DNA of 10,339 nucleotides from Hepatobacter sp965661165 (GTDB taxonomy: Bacteria; Pseudomonadota; Alphaproteobacteria; Holosporales; Hepatobacteraceae): assembly GCA_965661165.1 (NCBI GenBank), contig CBFICL010000033.1, positions 1 through 10,339 of the forward strand. Reading direction: 5' to 3'. A program made the translations under genes and the position numbers. Positions 1 to 6,365 of the stretch are shown here, in pieces. Position 1 is the first letter of the stretch. Every line of letters begins with the position of its first letter. The notes under the pieces were generated by a model. It searched no databases. It was not told the DNA's origin and saw only the letters and a program-made list of their open reading frames with translations.

Positions 1-2
1 AT

Positions 3-536
3 AAAATTAAGGGGCGCTGGTATTATCCCCAAAAGCATTACGAGCTGACAGAGACAGGCATGGCCTCTTATTATGGTCGCGGGCATGGTGCGCACGGGTT
101 GCCCACCGCCACGGGCGAGCGTTTTTGTCGCTATCAAATGACTGCGGCCCACAAAACGTTGCCCTTGCCGTGTGTGGCGCGCGTGACCAACTTGAAAAAT
201 GGTCGTCAGGTTGTCTTAAGGATCAATGATCGTGGTCCGTTTATTCGCAACCGTATTCTTGATGTCAGCTCTGCGGCCGCCAAAGAGCTTGGTTTTTACC
301 ACCAAGGGTTAGTGCGTGTACGTCTGGAAACCTTGGTGGCTGAAAGTATGGCGTTGCCTGAAAACCGACCGGGGGGTGTGAGAAAGCGAAAATCCAAGAG
401 GTGTGGGCGCCCTCGTCATCAGCGGTGTAAGGGCTATCCGGCCCGTAAACCGGTGCGCCGACGCAAGCCACGACGTTCCGTCTTGCGAAAAACATCCCAC
501 AAGCCCCGTCGTATCTCAGACCTGCTTTCTTTTTAG
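3..536 (+). CDS. rlpA: RlpA-like septal lytic transglycosylase, 5'-truncated by the window edge
   Basis: RlpA proteins cleave peptidoglycan (naked glycan strands) at division sites, usually as outer-membrane lipoproteins. The frame is open from the first full codon (position 3) to TAG at 534-536, giving 177 visible residues. An ATG at 60 exists, but the residues before it (WYYPQKHYELTETG, visible residues 6-19) are the conserved lead-in of the family, so the true start lies upstream and the ATG at 60 is internal. The double-psi beta-barrel follows: SYYG, TATGERF (E39), AAHKTLP (H50) and INDRGPF (D76). The E-H-D spacing of 11 and 26 residues equals that of the residues I recall as functionally important in Pseudomonas RlpA. 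No SPOR domain follows; instead there is a very basic tail in which 23 of about 45 residues are Arg or Lys. The stop is 54 bp before fliQ with no clear terminator between, so cotranscription is possible. Confidence 0.88.
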   Translation, partial: KIKGRWYYPQKHYELTETGMASYYGRGHGAHGLPTATGERFCRYQMTAAHKTLPLPCVARVTNLKNGRQVVLRINDRGPFIRNRILDVSSAAAKELGFYHQGLVRVRLETLVAESMALPENRPGGVRKRKSKRCGRPRHQRCKGYPARKPVRRRKPRRSVLRKTSHKPRRISDLLSF

Positions 537-590
537 ATTTATTAACCCTTTCTGCGGATGCTGATGCCAACATGCGCACGAGGTAGGCGG

Positions 591-869
591 ATGACAGGTC
601 TTGATGTGATTGATATTGCCCGGTCGTCTCTTTGGGTGACCATTCAGGTGGCCTCGCCATTGCTTTTGGTGGCGTTGATTGTGGGTGTGAGCGTGTCGCT
701 TTTTCAGGCACTCACCCAGGTTCAGGAAATTACGTTGACGTTTATTCCCAAAATTTTAGGTATTTTTATTGCGCTTTTTTTCCTTCTTCCGCTTTATGGC
801 GATATTTTTCACGCGTTTTCTGAAATGCTGTTTGACCGCATTGCCACCATTGCCGCTGACACCCCGTGA
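591..869 (+). CDS. fliQ: Flagellar export gate protein FliQ
   Basis: FliQ is a small inner-membrane subunit of the flagellar type III export gate, assembling with FliP and FliR inside the basal body. The 92-residue product has two hydrophobic segments (about 15-38 and 52-70) and the family signature around residues 40-57, LTQVQEITLTFIPKILG. An in-frame ATG at 558 would add 11 residues, but the ATG at 591 has GAGG at 580-583 with 7 nt spacing and gives the usual family length near 90, so I choose it. The stop TGA (867-869) overlaps the GTG start of fliR, showing translational coupling. FliP is not in the window. Confidence 0.93.
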   Translation: MTGLDVIDIARSSLWVTIQVASPLLLVALIVGVSVSLFQALTQVQEITLTFIPKILGIFIALFFLLPLYGDIFHAFSEMLFDRIATIAADTP

Positions 870-1606
870 ATTTTTCATTATCCACCCTTATTCCTTATAC
901 GGAATCCTATTTTCTTGTCTTCAGCCGTCTTTTCTTTTTCTTTCTTTTCATGCCAGGGTTTGTGAGCGTTTTTGTGCCGGGCCGTATTCGTCTGTTAATG
1001 GCGCTGAGTGTGAGCTATGCCGCTGCGCCCATGATTGGCCTATCGCCATCCTTTTCGTTGCTAACTTGCGTGAAAGAGAGCTTTTTTGGCTTCTTCCTGG
1101 CTACGGTCATCCGCCTTTTATTTGAGGGGGTCAGCATGGTGGGCGGCGTGTTAAGCCATCAGAGCTCTTTTGGTAACGCCATGGGCAGCGCCTTGACGCA
1201 AGAAACAGAAGATCTCTTTTCATCCTTCTGCACGTTGTATTTTATCACCCTCTTTTTTGCTACAGAGCTCCATATTGTTTTGATCCGGGGCGTTGTGAAC
1301 AGTTATGATCTGTTGCCCATCGGCAGTGAGTTTGTCTATGGCGATATGTCGTCTTCTGTTGTGCATTATCTGGCCCAGGGGTTTGAGGCGGCGATTTCGC
1401 TGGCAGCTCCTTTTCTTATTTTTGGCGTGTTTTACCATATCTTGCTGGGCCTTTTGAACCGCATTGTGCCGATGCTGCCGGTCATTTTTATTGGCCACCC
1501 GATTTCGTTGTTTATTATATTGATCATGCTCATGATCTGTATTTCACGCTTGGCGGTGGTTTTTTCTGAGATTGTGTCCCGTTTTGCAGAGGGGTTTTTT
1601 GCCTGA
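866..1606 (+). CDS. fliR: Flagellar export gate protein FliR
   Basis: FliR is a polytopic inner-membrane subunit of the flagellar export gate and packs with FliP and FliQ to form the channel entry. The product is 246 residues, close to the usual 250-260, and almost entirely hydrophobic. The opening region, with a long hydrophobic helix then MPGFVSVFVPGRIRLLMAL (about residues 28-46), matches the family pattern of a helix followed by a P-x-R motif. The GTG start at 866 overlaps the fliQ stop (GTGA); no better start lies upstream because the frame would run into fliQ. The TGA at 1604-1606 overlaps the flhB ATG (TGATG). Identification rests on both sequence pattern and the conserved fliQ-fliR-flhB order. 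Confidence 0.92.
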   Translation: MNFSLSTLIPYTESYFLVFSRLFFFFLFMPGFVSVFVPGRIRLLMALSVSYAAAPMIGLSPSFSLLTCVKESFFGFFLATVIRLLFEGVSMVGGVLSHQSSFGNAMGSALTQETEDLFSSFCTLYFITLFFATELHIVLIRGVVNSYDLLPIGSEFVYGDMSSSVVHYLAQGFEAAISLAAPFLIFGVFYHILLGLLNRIVPMLPVIFIGHPISLFIILIMLMICISRLAVVFSEIVSRFAEGFFA

Positions 1607-2694
1607 TGGCCGAAGCGCAAGACAAGGATGCCCACGGGCAGGGTGAATATCCCACACAAAGACGGCTTGAGAAAGCACGCGAGCAAGGCAATATTCCCCA
1701 ATCTAAAGAGCTGTACCACGTGGCGCTGCTGGGCGCCTCGCTGCTGTTTTTTTATTGGCAGGGCCGCACCGTGTGTTATGGCCTTTTTTGCGTCCTTAAG
1801 GGATGGATTATGCACGCAGGAACCCACCCTGCCGACGGTTATGCCTTAAGGCAAGCCTTGTCTCACCTTTTTCACACCGTGTGGATGCATTTTTTAGGGT
1901 ATGCGTTGGGGCTGGTGGCTGTGATCGCGTTGGTTGTGTTTTTTCAAAGCCGCTGGCAGATCAATCCAAAATTTTTACACATCAACTGGGAGAAAGTGTC
2001 TCCTCTCAAGGGTCTCAAGCGTCTTTTTTCTCAAAACAATGTGGTTGATTTTTTGAAAAACCTGCTCAAGATCGGCATCCTTTTTTTGATCATTTTTCTC
2101 AGCAACCGGGCGCTTATGCAAAAAGTGGGGGGATTAAGTGGCATATGTGTGCGGGGCATTTTGGATGAAATCATGAAGATGGTGGAACACTTTGTGTTTC
2201 TGGCTTTAGGCGTTTTGTTGTTGCTGGCGCTGTCTGATTATGGCTATCAGTGGTTTCGATGGATTCGCCAACTATTTATGTCTAAAAAAGATATTCAGGA
2301 TGAGCAAAAAGAGGCCGAGAAAAGCACCTTGGTGGCTTCAAAACAACGGCAGGTGCGCAAAGAGATGTTGGCCATGCGGCACGCTCGGGTGGCGGTTCCT
2401 GAAGCAACGGTTGTGGTGATGAACCCCACGCACTATGCTGTGGCGCTTAAATGGGTGCCGCATCAGATGATAGCGCCTGAAGTGATTGCGAAAGGGGCTG
2501 ACCAAGTGGCGCTCTATATACGTAACCTGGCTGAAAAACACAGCATCCCTGTGGTGGAAAACCAAAGCCTGGCCCGTAGTTTGTTTAAAGATACGGCCAT
2601 CGGGCAGGCCATCAGCCCCCGTCATTACCGGGCCGTGGCCGAGGTCATTCACTATGTGATGACCCTCAAAGAAAACCTAAGGAAAAAGGGCTAG
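1606..2694 (+). CDS. flhB: Flagellar export switch protein FlhB
   Basis: FlhB switches the flagellar export apparatus from rod/hook to filament substrates after self-cleavage between Asn and Pro of an NPTH motif. The product is 362 residues. Residues 14-36 (EYPTQRRLEKAREQGNIPQS and following) are the conserved N-terminal signature. Hydrophobic segments lie at about 37-53, 94-114, 153-167 and 193-211. The cytoplasmic domain starts near MSKKDIQDEQKEAEKS (225-240) and contains NPTH at 273-276, so autocleavage is expected. One oddity: the linker usually reads close to EYKxxEGDP, and here the EGDP part is replaced by AEKSTLVAS. The start overlaps the fliR stop. Flagellar rather than virulence T3SS identity is supported by the neighbours. 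The stop codon lies in the loop of a hairpin (2675-2707). Confidence 0.94.
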   Translation: MAEAQDKDAHGQGEYPTQRRLEKAREQGNIPQSKELYHVALLGASLLFFYWQGRTVCYGLFCVLKGWIMHAGTHPADGYALRQALSHLFHTVWMHFLGYALGLVAVIALVVFFQSRWQINPKFLHINWEKVSPLKGLKRLFSQNNVVDFLKNLLKIGILFLIIFLSNRALMQKVGGLSGICVRGILDEIMKMVEHFVFLALGVLLLLALSDYGYQWFRWIRQLFMSKKDIQDEQKEAEKSTLVASKQRQVRKEMLAMRHARVAVPEATVVVMNPTHYAVALKWVPHQMIAPEVIAKGADQVALYIRNLAEKHSIPVVENQSLARSLFKDTAIGQAISPRHYRAVAEVIHYVMTLKENLRKKG

Positions 2695-2707
2695 TTTCTC
2701 CTTAGGT
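2675..2707 (-). terminator. Possible terminator hairpin for the small peptide gene, overlapping the flhB 3' end
   Basis: Perfect 9-bp arms (2675-2683 ACCTAAGGA and 2699-2707 TCCTTAGGT) extend by three further A-T pairs beyond one mismatch, leaving a 7-nt loop (2688-2694). Read on the - strand the hairpin is followed by TTTCTTTG, a weak U-rich tail; on the + strand it is followed by an A-rich stretch without U's. It therefore suits the - strand gene at 2862-2731 better than flhB, although it contains the flhB stop codon. The stem is not G+C-rich, so strength is uncertain. Confidence 0.45.
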
Positions 2708-2730
2708 CAACAAAAAAACAATCGCAGCAA

Positions 2731-2862
2731 TTAGCTGGCGCTGTCGTCAGCCTCGGCTGCTTCTTCTGTCTTTTCTTTATCGGCACAACCTTCGTCAGCC
2801 AAAAGAGGAGAAGCCAGATTCATTGTTGCCAAACCAAGAAACAAGAGAGCTAATAAACGCAT
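2731..2862 (-). CDS. Small secreted acidic protein, 43 aa, unknown function
   Basis: A short frame runs from ATG at 2862 to TAA at 2731 on the - strand. The product opens with MR, then a hydrophobic stretch LLALLFLGLATMNLASPLLA (residues 3-22), a convincing Sec signal peptide. Cleavage after LLA at residue 22 would release about 21 residues, DEGCADKEK and then an E/A/D-rich tail, with one Cys (residue 26). The Cys is not in a good lipobox, so lipidation looks unlikely. AAGGA at 2876-2872 sits 9 nt before the ATG, and a -35/-10 pair lies just upstream (2923-2895). A hairpin follows the stop. It thus has the parts of an independent monocistronic gene. I recognise no family. It could be a short envelope peptide, a sensor leader or a remnant of a longer gene. 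Confidence 0.62.
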   Translation of the reverse strand: MRLLALLFLGLATMNLASPLLADEGCADKEKTEEAAEADDSAS

Positions 2863-2894
2863 AATAAAATATCCTTTCACGATAATTTGGAGGC

Positions 2895-2923
2895 ACCATA
2901 GAATATTTTTTTTCGTTTTTCAA
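2895..2923 (-). promoter_or_regulatory. Candidate sigma70-type promoter of the small secreted protein gene
   Basis: On the - strand TTGAAA (2923-2918, 5 of 6 to consensus) and TATGGT (2900-2895, 4 of 6) are separated by exactly 17 nt, largely A-rich. Transcription would begin near 2888 and give a leader of about 25 nt containing the AAGGA ribosome site. The position between two divergent genes is right for a promoter. No comparable pair was found for lpxA on the other strand. Confidence 0.45.
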
Positions 2924-3002
2924 GACGGTTAAGAATGTATTTGATATTATGTGCAAGAAATCTCGTTTTTTCCCGTGATGGGGTGAGGAAACGCCGCAGG
3001 CT

Positions 3003-3821
3003 ATGAATGATTGTGCGATGTCAAAAGAGGCGTTGATTCATCCAACGGCAATGGTGGCCCAGGGGGCCGTGCTTGGGGACGGTGTGCGCATAGGCCCTTA
3101 CAGCGTTGTGGGGCCGCATGTGCGCTTAGGCGACGGGGCTGTGTTGCATTCCCACGTGACTATTCAGGGGCACACCACCCTGGGGGAGGCGTGTGAGGTG
3201 TTTCCTTTTGCATCCCTCGGGCATGCCCCGCAAGACAAAAAATATCAGGGTGAGCCTTCGGAGGTGCACATTGGCGCGCGCGTGATCATGCGTGAATATG
3301 TGACCATCCAGCCGGGCACCCAAGGGGGCGGCATGCGCACATCGGTGGGTGATGATTGCCTGCTGATGGCCTCGACGCACGTGGCGCATGATTGTCATGT
3401 GGGCCATCGCGTGATCATGGCCAATAACGCAACGCTGGGGGGGCATGTCACCGTGGGTGATGATGTGGTGCTGGGCGGTTTGTGTGCGATTCATCAGTTT
3501 GTCAGAATCGGCGCCTCGGCCATGATTGCGGGCATGACCGGTGTGTCGCGAGATGTGATTCCCTATGGCATGGTGGGGCCGCGTCATAACACCTTGAGCG
3601 GCCTGAACCTTGTGGGGCTCAGGCGTCTTCGCAAAGCCACCGAAGAGATCCAGAGTCTCAGAATGGCCTATGCCCACCTTTTTGAGAACATGGATGGCAC
3701 CCTCGACAGCCGCCTGGAGGATATGCCGAAGGAGTTGGCGGCCAACCCGCTGGTGAAAAAGGTGCACGCTTTTCTTAAAGAAAACGCCAAGCGGCCCTTG
3801 TGTTTGCCAGCTGAGGTGTGA
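3003..3821 (+). CDS. lpxA: Acyl-ACP--UDP-N-acetylglucosamine O-acyltransferase LpxA
   Basis: LpxA performs the first step of lipid A synthesis in the cytoplasm, moving a 3-hydroxyacyl chain from acyl carrier protein to UDP-GlcNAc. The 272-residue product (E. coli LpxA is 262) is built of left-handed beta-helix hexapeptide repeats from about residue 12 to 190. It contains THVAHDC with the presumed catalytic His at 129, ANNATLGGHV, and AIHQF (His164-Gln165). The C-terminal helical domain carries NLVGLRRLRKATEEI. Start choice is open: GAGGAA at 2985-2990 lies 12 nt before the ATG at 3003, while the ATG at 3018 (MSKEALIHPTAMV) aligns better with the usual N-terminus but lacks a ribosome site. The common lpxD-fabZ-lpxA-lpxB neighbours are absent on both sides, so this copy stands alone. 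Confidence 0.95.
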   Translation: MNDCAMSKEALIHPTAMVAQGAVLGDGVRIGPYSVVGPHVRLGDGAVLHSHVTIQGHTTLGEACEVFPFASLGHAPQDKKYQGEPSEVHIGARVIMREYVTIQPGTQGGGMRTSVGDDCLLMASTHVAHDCHVGHRVIMANNATLGGHVTVGDDVVLGGLCAIHQFVRIGASAMIAGMTGVSRDVIPYGMVGPRHNTLSGLNLVGLRRLRKATEEIQSLRMAYAHLFENMDGTLDSRLEDMPKELAANPLVKKVHAFLKENAKRPLCLPAEV

Positions 3822-3868
3822 CGCCCCGCACCTTGATGGCAAGGGGCAAGGGCGCCTTGTTTGAGAGA

Positions 3869-3953
3869 CGCGGCGCTCCTCACAGCGTATAGGTTCTTAC
3901 AGAACAGAGGCTCCTAAAGAGGGGAGGTCCCTACAGAACAGAGGTCCTTACAG
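3869..3953. repeat. 17-bp tandem repeat, four clear units plus one degenerate unit
   Basis: Head-to-tail units with exact 17-bp period lie at 3886-3902, 3903-3919, 3920-3936 and 3937-3953. The best-formed unit reads AACAGAGGTCCTTACAG. A fifth, weaker unit at 3869-3885 keeps the TCCTnACAG end (11 of 17 matches to the best unit). The array lies between the convergent lpxA and the lipoprotein gene, and its last unit contains the lipoprotein stop codon (3950-3948). No unit is strongly palindromic, and spacing leaves no room for CRISPR spacers. It may be a minisatellite, or serve a 3'-end or protein-binding role; the sequence does not decide. Confidence 0.85.
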
Positions 3954-6104
3954 GTTCTGAGCAAGCCCTTCAAAGTCTTTCCAATTTTTGATAGCTGTGC
4001 TGTCATGAGGCTCAGTCGCCTGAAAGACGCCTTGTTTGGCCTTCACGCCTTGACCTGGCTGCCAATCTTTACCCAAGGCGCAAAAACTCTGCCAAAAACC
4101 ATTCACCTCCTTCATCTCTCTGTCCATTACTATTTGAATCCATGTGAGGTTGAATTTTTCATCAGATATCTCAGGCGTGCCATAGGGCTCGGCCTCCATT
4201 TCCTTTGCCAGCTGCTTACCGATGCTGTACACATAAAGCATCTGAGACACACGCTGATGGTGGAAAAGGATGTGATGCAGATTGTGGTTCGTCCCTTTAA
4301 ACGTGCGTGTTACCTCAGCCACCGCTGTGTTGAACCCTTCTTTTGTTGTTTGGACAGACGGCATCGCCTCTTTGAGGGTATTAGCTACCGTCTCTTTGAG
4401 GGCATTAATTGTCTTTTTCAGTTCTTCCCCCTGTTGCGTTGCTATGATCATAGGGAGATAGTCAAGACCTTCATGCCCAAGATTGGCTAAGTCATTCTCA
4501 TAGAGCGTTAACGCCTCGTCAAGATGGCCTTGATCGAGGTGATTGATGATCTCATCTATGACTAACTTCTTTTGTGACCAAAAAGACTGTGCCTCTTTGG
4601 TTTTTATGTGAAGGTTTGCTTGCCCAGTGAGATCTTCTGTCTTCTGATTCAGGATTTCTGTGATTTCTTTTTGTGTTCTTGAAAATGCATTTTTACACAA
4701 GGCTCTGACCTTATCTTCCAGCATAGAAAGCGTCGCAAGACCTTTATTTCTGCTGTTTATGATTTTCTCAAGCAGTTTTTCAATCTTTTTTGCGCCGTCT
4801 TTGCAGACTTTGAGGGAGACAAGCTCTTGGCACACCCTGTCCTTACCTGTGGTGATCTTGACAGACAAGAGGCGATGACACAGGTTCCTGGCGCCTGTAA
4901 ATGCTTCCCCCTCTGGCAGCACCTTTAAAATATCTGTGGCGATTTTTTGAAGATGCTCAATAACTTCCCCCATGTGTTTTCTTAGCTCTTCATAAAACGC
5001 CAGGCGTTCTTCGCGCATGAGGGAAGCCCCCATATCAGGAAAAACGTTGGCTGACAAGAAGGCGTCAGCTGCTTGCCCATGGTCTCCGTTCACAAAAGGT
5101 ACAAACCAGATCTTATGCTGAGACGGCAAGGCAAGGTGGGCTGCTTCAGGGTCATGTGGGCGATGGGGATATGTCCAAAGCGCCTCTGCACTTGGGGCTG
5201 GGAAAAGGTCTTTGACAGCCTGCTGCGTGATAACGCCATGCCTTAGATCCCAATAATACGCCAGCAAGCGCTCTTTAGAGGGGGTGAGCGGGGTGGCCTT
5301 TGGGGAAGGGGTTTGCTTGCTGCCCACAAAAAAGGCCAGGCGCAGGTGGTCTTCAACGGTATGATTGTTGAGGAAAGAGGGGTGAGAGGCGTCAGCTATG
5401 AGCGCCTCATGGAGATTCTGTTTGAGGGTGGTCAGGATCTCTCTGGTTTTTTTGGCTGTTCCTAAATGGCGGGGGTTCCATCTTGCTGACAACGGGCTGT
5501 GGGCAGAGGGCGTAGATGGATCGGGGGCGTGCATGCCTGTACAAAACGCTTGATGGTGTTGGCCAAGGGCTTTTCGCACTGCAAAACTTTTTTTCATAGC
5601 ATCCCACTCTTGGGAGGGGAGGTGATGTTGAAGGTATGCCCCTAAGAGCGGGGATGCCGCTTGGGGATCAAGCCCTTTGAGAGCGTTGTTGATTAACGTG
5701 CCGCCTTCCCAAAACATGCAGGCTGTGAGAGCGACTCTTTGTTCATACGCTAAGAAAGTGAAGGAATCCTCTGTCACCCCAGCTTCTTGCTCAACGATAT
5801 TAGTAAGCATGGCCACACCACCTTCCCTCAAAAGCCAAGGTTGATCGTTTTTCCACAGTTTTGCCATGTCTTCAACGCTGCGGCCGCACGTAAGTGGAGA
5901 AGGCGGGGTCAGCATCTCGAGAGATGAGTTTTTTGGGGGCTCCTCAGGTTTTTTTTCTGCAGGGATAGCTGGAGAAAGGGCGGTTGCAACCGGTGAGGCA
6001 CTTGCGGCAGAGGGGGCCTCTTCCTCAAGGTCGGGGGCATGAAGCATAGATGCACTGCACCCAAGGGAGCACAACAACGTGGTGAGTGTAAGACATGTTT
6101 TCAT
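3948..6104 (-). CDS. Large putative lipoprotein of unknown function, 718 aa
   Basis: The start ATG at 6104 has AAGAGGT (6117-6111) 6 nt upstream; an earlier in-frame TTG at 6122 lacks a ribosome site. The N-terminus MKTCLTLTTLLCSLGCSASM is a signal peptide ending in SLGC, a near-lipobox, so lipidation at Cys16 is likely but not certain. A Pro/Ala/Glu-rich linker (about 24-70) follows, then a long soluble region. Residues 370-400 and 435-640 are Lys/Glu-rich and look helical, possibly coiled coil. The mature part has eight further Cys (73, 129, 188, 409, 425, 434, 470, 675), four within 409-470, allowing disulfides in the periplasm. I recognise no enzyme motif (no HExxH or Walker A) and no family. 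The ybgC gene lies 261 bp upstream on the same strand, too far for tight coupling. The stop falls in a 17-bp repeat array. Confidence 0.85.
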   Translation of the reverse strand: MKTCLTLTTLLCSLGCSASMLHAPDLEEEAPSAASASPVATALSPAIPAEKKPEEPPKNSSLEMLTPPSPLTCGRSVEDMAKLWKNDQPWLLREGGVAMLTNIVEQEAGVTEDSFTFLAYEQRVALTACMFWEGGTLINNALKGLDPQAASPLLGAYLQHHLPSQEWDAMKKSFAVRKALGQHHQAFCTGMHAPDPSTPSAHSPLSARWNPRHLGTAKKTREILTTLKQNLHEALIADASHPSFLNNHTVEDHLRLAFFVGSKQTPSPKATPLTPSKERLLAYYWDLRHGVITQQAVKDLFPAPSAEALWTYPHRPHDPEAAHLALPSQHKIWFVPFVNGDHGQAADAFLSANVFPDMGASLMREERLAFYEELRKHMGEVIEHLQKIATDILKVLPEGEAFTGARNLCHRLLSVKITTGKDRVCQELVSLKVCKDGAKKIEKLLEKIINSRNKGLATLSMLEDKVRALCKNAFSRTQKEITEILNQKTEDLTGQANLHIKTKEAQSFWSQKKLVIDEIINHLDQGHLDEALTLYENDLANLGHEGLDYLPMIIATQQGEELKKTINALKETVANTLKEAMPSVQTTKEGFNTAVAEVTRTFKGTNHNLHHILFHHQRVSQMLYVYSIGKQLAKEMEAEPYGTPEISDEKFNLTWIQIVMDREMKEVNGFWQSFCALGKDWQPGQGVKAKQGVFQATEPHDSTAIKNWKDFEGLAQNL

Positions 6105-6254
6105 AAATGCACCTCTTGGCAAAATATGTCACAAGGACATTGTGCTCTTTTTGCATAAAAATCAATAGGATAAAAAATATCTCAATAAAGTTACCCTTCC
6201 TCTGCATGGTTAGGTCAAGAGGTGGGGTCAGCAAGGGTGCATAGGGTTAGCAAG

Positions 6255-6294
6255 CCCCTCAAGATGAGAATGGGAAGGGTGACGTCATGAGGGG
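6255..6294. other. Inverted repeat in the ybgC-lipoprotein gap
   Basis: CCCCTCA (6255-6261) and TGAGGGG (6288-6294) are perfect 7-bp inverted arms around 26 nt, and the inner end holds the 8-bp palindrome TGACGTCA (6280-6287). There is no U-run on either side, so it is a poor terminator; an operator is possible. The rest of the 261-bp gap (6105-6365) shows no gene I can support. Confidence 0.25.
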
Positions 6295-6365
6295 ATACAG
6301 GTGTGATTATACGTGCCTGGCGATTATGCGCGTGTGGGGGGTGGGAAAGGCGTGCGGGCCTTGTT

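Noticed and set aside
60..62. ATG at 60 as the start of the rlpA-like gene
   Set aside because: The frame is open to the window edge, and the upstream residues match the family lead-in before the SYYG motif, so the ATG is internal.
558..590. Longer FliQ start at 558
   Set aside because: It adds 11 residues not typical of FliQ, whereas the ATG at 591 has GAGG at 7 nt and gives normal length.
3126..3842. Long - strand open frame (238 codons) opposite lpxA
   Set aside because: Low-complexity His/Gly-rich shadow of the lpxA coding sequence with no recognisable domain.
3823..3862. Terminator after lpxA (GCCCC/GGGGC and CAAGG-GCG-CCTTG hairpins)
   Set aside because: Stems are only 5 bp, one with a 15-nt loop and one with a 3-nt loop, and only three T's follow; too weak to annotate.
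3869..3953. CRISPR array
   Set aside because: Units of 17 bp are directly adjacent with no spacers, and no cas gene is present.
6306..6311. Perfect TATAAT on the - strand upstream of the lipoprotein gene
   Set aside because: No -35 match at 16-18 nt and no extended -10, and it would leave a leader of nearly 200 nt; chance cannot be excluded.
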